This document shows, in pieces, positions 36,847 through 48,262 of a stretch of 64,000 nt of DNA. How positions within the stretch are numbered: the first letter of the stretch is position 1; each line of letters opens with the position of its first letter. The stretch is from Paraspadella gotoi (taxonomy: Eukaryota > Chaetognatha): NCBI GenBank assembly GCA_051294375.1, contig CM119265.1, positions 14,670,963-14,734,962 of the forward strand, given 5' to 3'. The notes beneath the pieces are model-generated. The model had not been told where the DNA came from, did no database searches, and was given only the letters and a program-made list of their open reading frames with translations. Position numbers and translations under genes: made by a program.

Positions 36847-38966
36847 ATGAGTAAGTTAAGCAAGTCCTTTTTTTTTGTTAGCTCAGGTTTTATTCGTCTT
36901 TCCCCAAATGCTCGTTCGGGGCCTCATCGGAAAGCCTCGATCTATGCTCGTTCCGCCGGCTCCGGCGACCCGACGGAACCCTTCGAAACCGGCGCTCCTT
37001 CCGGGCGCGCTCCACCGCTCTCGCCGCAACTTCCCTACGGCGTCCCGATTTGCTACCGATTGCTGCGTCGCGGCAACTTCGTCGTTTTCTACGATCAGAC
37101 GCGCAGGATCCCGTTGTGGGTCGCGGAGACGTTGACCAGTGAAGGACTTAAAGGTTGAAAGGGGGAAGTGACGACGATGAATGGAAATCATGGAAATCTT
37201 CGTCGAAAGTTTTTTCTTTTAAATTAAATGGAAATTTACGAGTTGGCTTTTGTCAGACCCTAACGCGACGTTTTGGTCATTTGGAGTTTGGTAATTAGAA
37301 GATTGTGGCGAATCCTAAATTCGCCTCCCGTATAGCTTGGTGAAACTCAGTACTCGTTCGCCAACCGTGAGTTCGGGGTTCAATCCCCTCATGGTTACGC
37401 TGGTTAAAGTGTGATGGTGTCGGCATAAACACGCCCGTGACATGGGGTGGTCACTGCAGGTCCAAAGCCCTGAGCGCCAGCTGTCGGGAGATGCCTCACA
37501 CCCCGGGCATCACACATGTCCCCCCGTTGCCATAGGATAATCAAATAATGATAATCGCCGGCCCGCCATGGCACTGGCAAAGCTTAATCTAAGCTGGCTA
37601 ATTCGCTATGTCCCAACAGTCCTTCCCGGGTTCGCTCCTAGTTTCCCGCTACAACTGCACACTAGACGTCACAAAATCCATTTGTCTACTCCTCTAAGGC
37701 TCCGCCCGGCGTCGTGACGCCGACTTCGCCGCCGACCTTTTCATCCCGGCGCCGTTTCGAGGGACGCCGGAAGACTTTCACGACGCCGGTTTCGATCGAG
37801 GACATATGTCGCCGGCCGCTGACAACAAAACATCGGTGGAGGCGATGAGAGATTCTTTCCTCTTGTCAAACGTCGTTCCGATGGACAAGCGAATCAATTC
37901 GGGTCTCGGAAGAATTATAATTGTGAAGTGACTCAAACGACGATGACGACGACGGAGACGTCAAAGACAAGACGACAATATTATACATATTCGTCCAATG
38001 AGAGAATAGAGTCGCGGATCCGATTCTATTTTTAGTTCCGATTCCATCTTTAATGATTAATAATATAGTATACTTATAATATATAGTTGTGGCATTTAAA
38101 GCTGCCTCATAGTGGTCTTTTAATAAATTTGAAATATCCTCTCATTCTGGGACCCGCTATGTCATTATTTAGTAAGAGTGAATGAGGCCTTAAACCACCA
38201 AATCCTGTCCAAAATCAGGGGCAAGATAGCTTATTTATTAAATTAATGGATAATTTTTATATTGGTTGTACCAATTTCATATAACCATTTCATATAACAA
38301 CTCCCAAAAAAAAACTGCTCAGGTTTGTGGAATCAACTGGAGCAGCACTGTCGTCGCCTGACCGAGAGATGGGACGTTGTGCACGTGATCACCGGTCACG
38401 TGATGAGGCCGATCGAAACAAAAGACACGGATGGAAAGATGGTCAAAAAAGTCGTTTATCGGGTATAATTATAAAGGTGATAGGTTATTCATCGCTAACA
38501 CTAACACTAACACCCGATAAACGAATTTTTCATATAATAAGTTTCAAATAAGATATAGAAATAAATCTATCCATCTTTTATCAATTATTATTTTTAAATT
38601 ATTGATTTACGAATGGACAATTGGACATAGGTGATTGGCGACTCACAAATCGCCGTTCCCACTCATCTCTACAAAGTGATCGTTTGCGTCGACCACGGCA
38701 ATTCAAGCCAACCCGAGCCTTCGCCTACGTCTCCCAAATTCTCAGCATCTTTAGCAGCTACAGCATCTTTAGCATCTACAGCATCTTTGACGACTAAAGT
38801 GAGCGCCTTCCTTGTGCCCAACTCCTCCAAGGAGGTGGAAGGAGCGAGTCTTCAAGACTTTCGAGTTTCCACGGAGGAAATTCGAAAAATCTCCGGAGTC
38901 GAATTCTTTCCTCGGCTGCGAGAGAGGGGGCGGGACGATTTGGAGAGATGGAGAGAGAACGAGTGA
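36847..38966 (+). CDS. EXOG: EXOG-like mitochondrial DNA/RNA non-specific nuclease, 4 exons
   Basis: Proposed exons are 36847-37153, 37699-37902, 38323-38462 and 38631-38966. They join in frame with GT-AG introns and give 328 aa (human EXOG is 368). The family (endonuclease G/EXOG, beta-beta-alpha-metal fold) cleaves mitochondrial DNA. Exon 1 gives an Arg/Ser-rich, mitochondrial-presequence-like N-terminus and the conserved NFVVFYDQTRRIPLWVAETL block. Exon 2 carries the catalytic DRGH motif (D135-H138, DRGHMSPAADNK) and LSNVVPMD. The exon 2/3 junction rebuilds NSGLWNQLE, with the metal-binding Asn region. Exon 4 starts VIGDSQIAVPTHLYKV and contains ISGVEFFPRL. Oddities are a Ser/Ala-rich insert in exon 4, an unusual GTCTCG donor after exon 2, and a stop soon after FFPRL, so the C-terminal 'wing' region of vertebrate EXOG is absent or encoded elsewhere. 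The start could instead lie upstream, because a good acceptor (TTTTTTTTGTTAGCTCAG) lies just inside the proposed first exon. Confidence 0.88.
37310..37680 (+). repeat. tRNA-derived SINE-like element in EXOG intron 1
   Basis: A Pol III A-box-like sequence (TAGCTTGGTGA, 37,333-37,343) and a B box (GGTTCAATCCC, 37,377-37,387) are spaced as in a tRNA gene. A GC-balanced tail without coding potential follows, up to about 37,680. A tRNA-like head plus unrelated tail is the usual SINE structure. I cannot see a second full copy here, so the boundaries are approximate and the family is unknown. Confidence 0.55.
38149..38285 (+). repeat. Dispersed repeat copy in EXOG intron 2
   Basis: Second copy of the element at 14,022-14,155, in the same orientation and with the same 3' end. 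It sits about 40 bases upstream of the exon 3 acceptor. Confidence 0.75.
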
Positions 38967-39229
38967 ATTCTTGCTCAATTGTGGCACTGATATCATTATG
39001 AAACGCATGAAATAAGGCACATGGTCATTTGACTCCTTTGGTATAATATATGGCGCATGGTCATTTGACTCCTTTTTCAACCTCAAAAAAAAAAAAAAAA
39101 AACCAACGAACTAAAAACGCAACGTTTTTCTTTTCATAAACCCAAAGTTGGGACGACGTAATAACAACAATCAAGGCAATTAAAGCTTCTCTGCTCCTCC
39201 GCAGCGCTCTCCTCATCTCCAGTCTCCTC

Positions 39230-39305
<76 letters not shown>

Positions 39306-40032
39306 CATGGCCCGGCCAGCCCCACTCTCTTCGCTCTCTTTGAAAGTTTAAACAATGAAGAAAGCGATTCTAAAAATCTCGTTAAGCGGCGTCGTTTGAA
39401 AAGCGCCGGCTCCGTCGCGGTCGGCGTGGGCGGCGACGGCGTCAGCGACGAAGAAGAAAGGCGGAAATTATGATGGCCAATTTCCGCTTTAATCGCCTTT
39501 TTTTTTTATTTATCGCCGGGGATTTTTTCTCTCCTTTCGCCGCCTCAGTTGGACGGGCGCTCCATCAACGACGTCGACCACAAGCGAATCAAACCCCTCA
39601 ACGAGCGGGGAAGATTGACTACATGAAATCCGTGAAAGACAAATAATTGGCCACTTTTTGGTGCAAAGAGGATTTAACGACAATAATTTTTTTTTAAATT
39701 GGTTGTACCAATTTCATAATCTAAGGGAGAAAGGAAAATAAGAAACTCTGAAATAAAAATGGAATGTGGAAGGAAAAAGCAGTTTGATATCAAAAGTAGA
39801 GCGAAAAAGCAATAAGTAGGTTAAAAAAAGTAACAGGCGAAAAAAAAAACTTTTTAGCTTCGATCGTTCATCTGGAAAAGTTTTCAAAGATTCATTGGAA
39901 AAAAGATTTTTTTTTTTCAAAAGCGGCTAAAAGGTAATATTTTTCTTACGGACAAAGAAAATGTTATGAAAAATGCGAGAGAGGGGGAGAGAGAAAGAGA
40001 CAGAGAAATAAATGGAGAGAGACGAGAGATAG

Positions 40033-40078
<46 letters not shown>

Positions 40079-40086
40079 AGAGAGAT

Positions 40087-40120
<34 letters not shown>

Positions 40121-40630
40121 GGAAGAGAATTTTTATTAAGAAATGTTTAGAAAAAAATGGAGATGATCGTGTGAACCTGAAGAAGAGGGAGAGAGAGGCA
40201 ATGGTTTAGTGAAGGGAGGCGGCGTACAAAAACTCATTCCACTCACCTCTCCTCACATCCCCTCACATCCCCTCACATCTCCTCATCTCTCTTCGCCCAA
40301 TAGTTCGGGGTCAACACCATTTTTCCCTCAAATCCGATTTTCTTTACGCCGAATTCATTTTCATAAAGACCAAGTCGTTGTTGTTGTCGTCGTCGTCATC
40401 GTCGTCGTCGTCGTCGATGGAAAGTGAAAGGGAAATTCCATTGACTTTTGTCTCTCGTTTCATTAATTTTCTGACCACTCCAAGATTAAGCTGTAATTCA
40501 TAATTTTCGAGTGACCAGCCGATCTTTGAAGATTTATTAACCACATGATGGCGGGCTTTTTTTTTTTTAACTTTTGAGTCTTGTTCGTCGCAAATGAATT
40601 CAATATCCTTTTAAAAAGCATGATTTATTT
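38967..40630. other. Spacer downstream of EXOG
   Basis: It contains a direct repeat of CATGGTCATTTGACTCCTTT (39,020 and 39,056), (CT)n at 39,235-39,302, the 3'-end fragment of the dispersed repeat (39,698-39,718), (GA)n at 40,037-40,120 and a GTC run (40,386-40,417). Open frames at 39,340-39,470 and 39,549-39,625 have acceptor-like sites before them but no recognisable homology. Confidence 0.5.
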
Positions 40631-41790
40631 TTAACAGTGCGATCGCTTTAATAGTTTGATTGCCCTCAAATCGGATAATCGACAAAACGGCGCCGCCTCT
40701 CGCGTCGCTCCCACCTGAAGAACCGCCCGGCCACGCTCTTCCAGAGTAGGCGCCGGAACCTCTTCCCTAGAGCGGCTCTTCGACCTCTCTTCCGGTTCCA
40801 TCGATGGCGCCACACGCCCGCCGGCGTCTTGTTTACGCCTCCGACCATTAACGCGTGATGCATGGCGCCAACGCGGCCTCTGGCGCGCCCGCGACCGGCT
40901 CCAACCTTCGGCCCACTTTTGGGACTCGCCACCTCCTTCCTTGTCCGTCTTTGTACCTTCTTTTTTGTTTTCGTTTCGATTCTCACTCTTTCAATTCTTT
41001 CTCGTTATATACATTTTATTCATATTTAGATATATATTTATAATATATTTTATTTAATTTCTTAATAATTTCTTTCTATATCAATCCCAATTAATCTTAA
41101 TGTCTTCTATACTTTCAATTTCTCGAATAAATCTCTTTGCTAAATCTTTAAGTCACTCCTTCCTTCTCTCCCCGCCCTCTTCACTCAAATTCTCCCGCCC
41201 TTCGTCGTCGCCTTCGTCGTCGTTTTCGTCGTCGTCGTCAGCCTCGTCTCGAATTTCAATAACTCTGATTTGAAAAAGATTCATTTACTATTTCGACCTC
41301 GAGGGTTGAAGCCGTTTCTGTCGGTTTTTGACGCGACGCCCGCCGAGAGGGGGAGGTCGGTCGCCCCATAGGGCTGTTGGTTTCCCCTTTCTCCCCTTTT
41401 TTCTCGGGAAGGGGGTTTTCATTTTCCCATGAGAGAGGTGGGCAGCTCTTTCTCATCCCCCCATAATGGTTGAATCACTTTCTTTTTCTCTCCCTTAACA
41501 ACGTACAATGTAAATAGACAAACATATCCCTATTCCCTTACGCTCAACTAAAATCGGTATTTCGATATCTCTCTTGATTCGTCCCTAAACTCCACCGACT
41601 TAATCTCAAGCTCTTTACATCCTGGCTTTCATTTTTCCTTTAAAAATGATAAAATATTTTGCATCTTTTTTCCCTACCCACTTTCTCAGCCTCACCGCCT
41701 CACCCCCTTTACATTTCAAACCCCTTTCACTCACCCTTTCGCTCTTCAACCCTTACCCTCGCCGCCCCACCCGCCCCATCTTGGCCTTGG
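40631..41790 (-). CDS. Possible multi-exon minus-strand gene, unrecognised
   Basis: Three minus-strand segments look more protein-like than their surroundings. First is 41,770-41,790, with an ATG in GCCAAGATGGGG context and a following GTAAGG donor. Second is 41,180-41,456, a Lys/Pro/Ser-rich frame and an acidic frame ending in RRKE-stop after a TTTTTCAAATCAG acceptor. Third is 40,666-40,986, a very basic frame rich in Arg/Lys/Gly. The two X-box motifs lie about 50 bases upstream of the proposed ATG. I cannot join the segments into one frame with confidence or name a family, and GAC and GC repeats may create the impression. Confidence 0.18.
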
Positions 41791-41836
41791 CGTCGCTCCG
41801 CCGTTTCTCAAACGTCGAAGAAGAATGAATCACGCG

Positions 41837-41850
41837 GTCGCCATAGCAAC
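41837..41850. promoter_or_regulatory. RFX X-box motif
   Basis: GTCGCCATAGCAAC matches the 14-base X-box consensus GTHNYYATRRNAAC at every position. X-boxes bind RFX transcription factors and are typical of ciliary gene promoters in animals. A second related palindrome follows 3 bases later. The nearest possible start is the minus-strand ATG near 41,790. Confidence 0.55.
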
Positions 41851-41853
41851 GCG

Positions 41854-41874
41854 CCTTAGCAACCGTTGCCAAGG
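41854..41874. promoter_or_regulatory. Second RFX-like palindrome (CCTTRGCAAC inverted pair)
   Basis: CCTTAGCAAC and GTTGCCAAGG form an inverted pair of X-box half-sites around a central C/G. Its position right beside a perfect X-box makes chance less likely. Confidence 0.4.
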
Positions 41875-43379
41875 AGAAAAGGAAATGCGAAAGGAGAAAA
41901 AGCGAGGGAAAGGAAAGAAATTCTCGCTTTTCAAGAGAAGGAAGAAAAAAAAGTTTGCGCGCTCTCTTTCTCTCTCTCTTTCTCTACGTCTCGCTCTCTT
42001 AAAAAATATGGAGCGCGTTTGACCCGGTGACGTTCCGGGGCGACGAAGGTGGCGTGAGCTGAGAGGGTCGTTCATTTTGGTTGTGATGGTCATGATTTCG
42101 CTACTGATTTGTTTTGTTTGTTTTTTTTTTTCCTTTTTTTTACTGACGTCTTGGTAATGGGAGCAAACTTTGTTTTATATATTTACTTACTTTACTTATT
42201 TCAATTGGCTAAGATATTATGAATAATTTACTTACTAGGTTTGTTATATTTATAGGTAATTTCACGTGAAATGGACGTGGTCCACTTTCTTCATCGTCCT
42301 CTTTCTCCGCTTTTCATTCCGTCATCGTCTAAATTCTCCGAGACGTCATCAAAACTCAATTTACGAATTTCGTTAAAAACAAATGACGAAATGAGACGAG
42401 TTGTGCCGCGGTAGGGGGCCTGTCATTGGACACGCAACGGTCACGGCGTGACATGGGATGGAATTTCATTTAGTATTGACGTTAATTCCAATTTACTAAT
42501 TACTCAAAAAATTCATAATAATATCTGGTTCGAGATCGCCACCGTAAGCTAACCGCCACTATTGATGTCGCCAATCATTAGATTGACTCCAAAAAAAAAA
42601 CCCAATATTTACGGGTACAGGGTTTAAACCTCTCATTGTCCCTGTAATTGTCGATGTTGTTTTGAGTCAGTGTTTCGTAAATAAGACAATGCGCCGTCTC
42701 ACGCCATCGTCATCGTCGTAATCCTCATCGCCTTCGTCGTCACTCTGGTCGACAATGACGCGTTTCCGTCATAACGACGATTCTTAATGAAACTCGTAAC
42801 GTCGACCCTTTAGTCGTCGTCATCGTCTTTCATTTTTAGCGTCATCGTCGTTGTCCTTACGTCGTCATCGTCGTCGTCGCTTCGTCGTCGATTTTACCGT
42901 CGTCCTCGTCGTCGTCGTCGCTTCGTCGTCGTCGTTTCGTCGTCGTCTTTCTCGTCGTCGTTTCGTCATCTTAATGAAAGTCGTAACGCTTAAAGCCTCG
43001 ACTTTTCTCCATTAACCTGAAGTCCGTTCTTCCTTCAAACCGCCCCCGACTCGGCCACGCCCCCAACAGCCTCCAATGCCCTGCACACCCCCTGACACCA
43101 CTCCTGAAACTCCCTGACACCCTAAAACGAAATCCTTCCTCCCCTCGACCGTGACCCTCTCTCCTTAGGTAAGTGACCTCCCGCACCCACCCATTTCCCG
43201 TTAGGGATTCACCTCCGCGGCCGAGAGACTGACCTTCTTACTCGCCACCACCGCGGCTTCGAACCACTTCGCCTCACCATCTTTCAAAGACTTATAACAC
43301 TTTTTACCACAACAAGAAATCATTTGTACCCGCTCCCCCTTTCGGTCATTTCGACTCAAAAAAACCTACTCTCTCTCTC

Positions 43380-43429
<50 letters not shown>

Positions 43430-44989
43430 CTCTTCTCTCGCTTACCCTCCCGGTGAGTTTCTTATTAATTCGCGGGCGGACCTTCCCCCGCTCCTCAGTT
43501 CCATTCTAAACCCTTTCATAACGACGAGGAGCGAGACCGCGCGTCGTAAAGGATATAAATAGAAAAATCCAATAGGAAAAATTGTCGACGTCGTTGTAAT
43601 GGATTCTTCTTTTTCTTCTTTTTCTTCTTTTTTTCTTTTTTTTGAATCGTTACTTGGGTTATTTTTTATGTATATATGTACTCAGTTTCGTTTACTTAGT
43701 TTTTTTTTGTTTCTTATTTAGTTATTTATACTTTTATTAATTTTCGTTATTATACGTTTCTAATAATTAATATTTAATATTTAATATTTAATATTTAATA
43801 TTTAATATTTAATATTTAATATTTAATATTTAATATTTAATATTTAATATTTAATATTAATTTTTCTTCTAATCTTTCTTTTCTTTTATTCTTTCTTTCT
43901 TTTTTCTTTTTCCTTTTCTTCCTTTCTTTCTTTTCTTCATCATTTTTTTGCCCGCTATCATTACCAGGGTCGGATCATTACGAAAGTACTGCTACAATCG
44001 TTTAGATTCTTTCTATGAAATCATAATAATCTTCAGCAAATAAATTAGAGAAAATTCTTGAAAAATAAAACGTTTTAGCGGTCTAAACAACAACAACAAC
44101 GACAACAACGACAACTTTACAACTCGATCACCAAAAAACCACTTAACCGTCTCTACAAAGTACGATATCAAAATTACAAATGATATCAGTCATGAAAAGA
44201 ACGTGACTTACATTCGCTAAAACTTTCTGGGCAATTACCGATATTTTTTTTTACAGGGGTTCCCCTGTACCCCTCTCTCCTCCCACTCTCTCCTCCCTCT
44301 TACTCCATTCTCATTAGTCCTGAGCTCGCCGAATGTTAACCGCCTCAGATTAAGTGCCACCAGCTTTTTTAGTCTTCGCCATCATCGGTTTCACTCGAGA
44401 AAAAAAAAAAGAAGTTCTTCTGATTCATTTGAGCCAAAGAAAACATCGGGACACGTTCCAGCACCCCCGCGGTACCCCCGGGGTCCCCCTTTCTCCTTTA
44501 TCACCACCCCTTCCCCCCTCCCCCCGAAAAAAAACCCTCCAGTCCCGGCGAGCGGGATTCGGTTTTGGCTGCTAATTTGAATCCGTCTTTGGCCGTTGAC
44601 CCTGACTGGGGCTAAGCAGCCAAAGCAACACTAAAGCCAATTCGAGTCTGATGTTGGACTTGAGAGACAAACAAGAAAATAACGACCTTGGTAGAGAGAA
44701 GGGGAACTGAGGAATGGAATGGCTGAAATATCAAGTTTAGTTTATTGTTTACGTTTATGTTGTCTTTCATATCAAACATATCGAAAAGTTTTAGCTTCTG
44801 AATTTGTCATGTCATGGTTATCATAGTTTTTTTTACGCCATATGAGCATTTATTTGTTCTTTAATTCGCAAAACTCATTCTCTCTCTTTATTTTTTCTTA
44901 TTTTTCTTTTTTTTTTTCTTACATTTCCTCTCCCTCGCTCTCTCTCGCCCGATTTGGCCGCTGATCATTTGTTCGTCAGTTCAGAAACG
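41875..44989. other. Spacer with GTC and heptamer repeats
   Basis: It contains scattered GTC/GTCATC triplets (42,690-42,975), (CT)n (43,375-43,440), a TTAATAT heptamer array (43,768-43,858) and CAA-rich DNA (44,087-44,115). A short frame ending near 44,611 (PGERDSVLAANLNPSLAVDP...) is more protein-like than the rest but is unrecognised. Confidence 0.5.
43768..43858. repeat. (TTAATAT)n heptamer array
   Basis: About 13 copies of a 7-base TTAATAT unit in an AT-rich block. Confidence 0.93.
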
Positions 44990-45230
44990 CGGTCAGCATC
45001 GCAGAAGGCTGCGCGCGCATGCACCTCGTTTCACTTGACCAGTGAAACTCACTCACCGCGAAATTGAGGCAGCGGCGTCGGCTGCGGCGGCGGCTGCGGT
45101 AGTGCTTGCGCGCGAGTGGCGCCGTCTTCCGCTTCGCACTTCCGGTTTTCGCTTCAGGCGCCGTTGGCGAGGCGTCCAAGCGGCGCCGAGCGGAAGCGAG
45201 CGGAAAACCGGCAAAGAGCTTTAGTATTTC
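44990..45230 (+). promoter_or_regulatory. CpG-rich promoter region of the V-ATPase gene
   Basis: This CpG- and GC-rich segment lies 400-650 bases upstream of the V-ATPase start codon. It has an ETS/GABP-type site CACTTCCGG at 45,137-45,145 and GCGGCNGCGG runs. AT-rich DNA follows up to the ATG. An AAAG-GTAAAA donor-like site near 45,337 would allow a 5'-UTR intron (inference). Confidence 0.45.
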
Positions 45231-45634
45231 TTTTCTCGTTTTTTTTTATTTGGAGGAACAATTTTTTATTCTTAGAAAAAAAGAACATTCATTGAAATGG
45301 AAAGTCAAAGGAGGTTTTTCTTTTGTTAAACGTTAAAGGTAAAAGTCCATCGAGTAAGAACAATAATCAAGCAATTTAGTTTATTTTCTTTTTCTTTACT
45401 TTCAGGATTTGTCATTTAAAATTTTAAAAGCTTGGAATTGCTCTCAATATGTATAATTGTATATTGTATAAGACGAGGAAATCTTTTTTGCGGTTTTTCT
45501 AGGCAAAAAATTTTTAAAATCGACCAAAAATTGTATTTCTTTTTTTTTAATATTTAAATTGCGAAACGCGGTCTAAATTTACTTTTAAATCTCGACCGTC
45601 AATACCATTTTGACAAGATCCTGGATATGACAAA

Positions 45635-48201
45635 ATGGGATCTCTCCTTCGATCGGAGGACATGGGGCTGTTCCAGCTCTTCCTCACCACGGAGTCCGCG
45701 CCGTTTTGTTTGTCCGAACTCGGCGAAGTCGGACTCGCTCATTTCGTCGACCTTCACCGAAATCAACAGCGTGCAAAGGTGAGGAGAGGGTCAGGTAAGG
45801 ACGTCTCTACTGTTGCTGATGGCAAGTGACAAACCTGGACGGTGGAGGAGTTTTTGTTTTTTTAACCGTCTCTTCCCGACAATCCTTTCCCCACTCCTTC
45901 AGAAACTTCGCCTTCGAAACTCCGCCGACTTCAAAGTCTCGATTCGAAACTCCGCCACCTGGAAAAAATCGCCGGCGACAAAGGGTTGGGTATTCCGACG
46001 CCGCTATGGCACGTCCCGGCGCCAATGCCCAGGGAGGCGCAACATCTGGAGGACAACGTCAATAGAATCTTTGACGCCACCAAATCCTTTGACGTAAATC
46101 TGGAAGAGATTAGAAAAAATGAGAGGGAGCTGGAGGAAAGGATCCGATGTATGGAAATGGTGAATGAAGTCTTCAAGGTGAGCCTTAACATGTATGAAAT
46201 TGATGTGGATTTTGACACGACTAAGTGAATTAGATTAACTCAGATTAAACTAAATTTATTCTCAGGTCGGACAGTCCTCCTACTCAGGATCAAGTTTCAA
46301 ACGTCTCAGCGAATACGTCGACGAGGAAGAGGCGTCGGAATCCCTCGGTACTTACCTCGACTTTCTTTGCGGCGTTATCGAGAGAAAAAGGTAAGAAAAT
46401 CGTTTTATCTTCAGTTCATTTTGATTTATTCATTCGTTCTTTCAATTAGTTTTTTCCTTGAATCGTCTTTCTTTAAGGGTCCAATTCTTCGAACGCATGC
46501 TGTGGCGCGCCTGCAGAGGAAATGTCTTTTTCAGATGCAGCGATTTTTACGCCGACGCCGCCGCCGCCGCTGCTGCCGCGGATGCTTCCGGCCGAGACGA
46601 CGACGAACCCAAATCCGTTTTCGTTATCCTTTTTCAAGGTAAACGATCAATCTGGCTAAATGTAATACTTTCTTATATCCTAACTTACCCAGGAGAATAC
46701 TTGAACGCCACGATCTTGAAGATCGCAGCCGCCTTCCGTTCACGCATCTATCAGTGCTCTCACTCTGCCGAAGTTCGCCACAATTCGTTCCAGGAGTTCG
46801 TCAACTGCCTGAGGGACATTCGCGTGGTGCTGAAGACATCGGAACAGCACCGGCTGGAACATCTCGCAGAGGTCGCCTCTAAGCTTCGAGAGTTTAGCTC
46901 GGCCCTGCAGAAATTAAGGTTGTCATTGCTTTTGCTGGTGCTGTTGTACTCTGTTTTAAATTTCTGGCAAACCTCTCGATCGCAGATCGATTTACGCGAC
47001 GTTGAACAAATTTCGCGACGACGTCGTTTCCAATTGTCTCGTCGGAGAATTTTGGGCGCCGATCGACGACGTCGATAGGATTCATTTGGCTTTAAGGCGA
47101 GGCTGGAGTTGTGGGGGGAAAGGGGGAAGGTTAATCAAGCATGTTCATTGTTCATAAATCGCAAAAATGCTCGGATCGCATTCTCGTTTCAGTATTCTAT
47201 TTTAAGCATCAATGACTGAAACACTGGTTTTCATTTCATGCTTGGGGTGATTAAAATTTAGCTTTTTTATGTTTTATGAATCATAATAACTAAATGAAAG
47301 TGTAAGACACAAAATGACATTATAGAATATAGAAAAAATTATAGATTATACATTTTTTTTTTACATTCAAAATTTCTTTTTACCATCTTCCTTCTTCCAC
47401 ACTCCCTTTAAAAAGATGCGGCGCCGACTCCGCCAGGGAATCTGCGCCGCCTCTTCTCCATCGAATCGACGCCGGTTCTAGGACGCCGCCAACTTTTCAT
47501 CGGACCAACAAATTTAGTCGCGCCTTTCAGGCGGTGGTTGACGCATACGGCGTCGCCTCCTACAAGGAGATCAATCCGGCGCCGTTCACGATAATCACGT
47601 TTCCTTTTCTCTTCGCTGTGATGTTCGGCGACGCGGGTCACGGACTACTCATGTTTCTCTTGGCGCTGTTCATGGTGGTCAAGGTAAGGTTTGGTGACAA
47701 AGTCAGTTCGCTTTTCTTGGCTTTCATGGAAAACGAATCAATATTTTTTTTTTAACTGACTGAAATAACTATTAACTACAACGCGTACTCTGGTCTGGGA
47801 AATTGGTAGAAGTGCTTTGGGACTAAGATAATATATAATATATAATATATATAGGTTCTCACATTCTAGCTTATTAGCTCCCTAGTAATCAGTGATGTAT
47901 ACTAATAGTTTCAATTTCAAAAATTAGTACAGACAATGTTGTAATCTCGGCATCAGTTAACCTTCTTTTCTACTTTCCACTGCGCAGGAGCGGAGCCTCT
48001 CCTCCAAGTGGCGCGACAACGAGATGTGGAGGATCCTCTTCGGCGGCCGCTACATCATCCTCTTCATGGGCGTCTTCTCTATCTACACCGGATCGCTTTA
48101 CAACGACTTCTTCGCCAAATCGCTAAACCTCGCGGGAAGCAGTTGGACCATACCGGCCAGAGTGAGAGAGAGAGAGGAGAGAGAGAGAGAAGGGGGGGGG
48201 G

Positions 48202-48262
<61 letters not shown>

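Noticed and set aside
44522-44611. Short frame PGERDSVLAANLNPSLAVDP... with a stop, possible terminal exon
   Set aside because: It is too short and has no clear acceptor upstream. I could not link it to any neighbouring exon or family.
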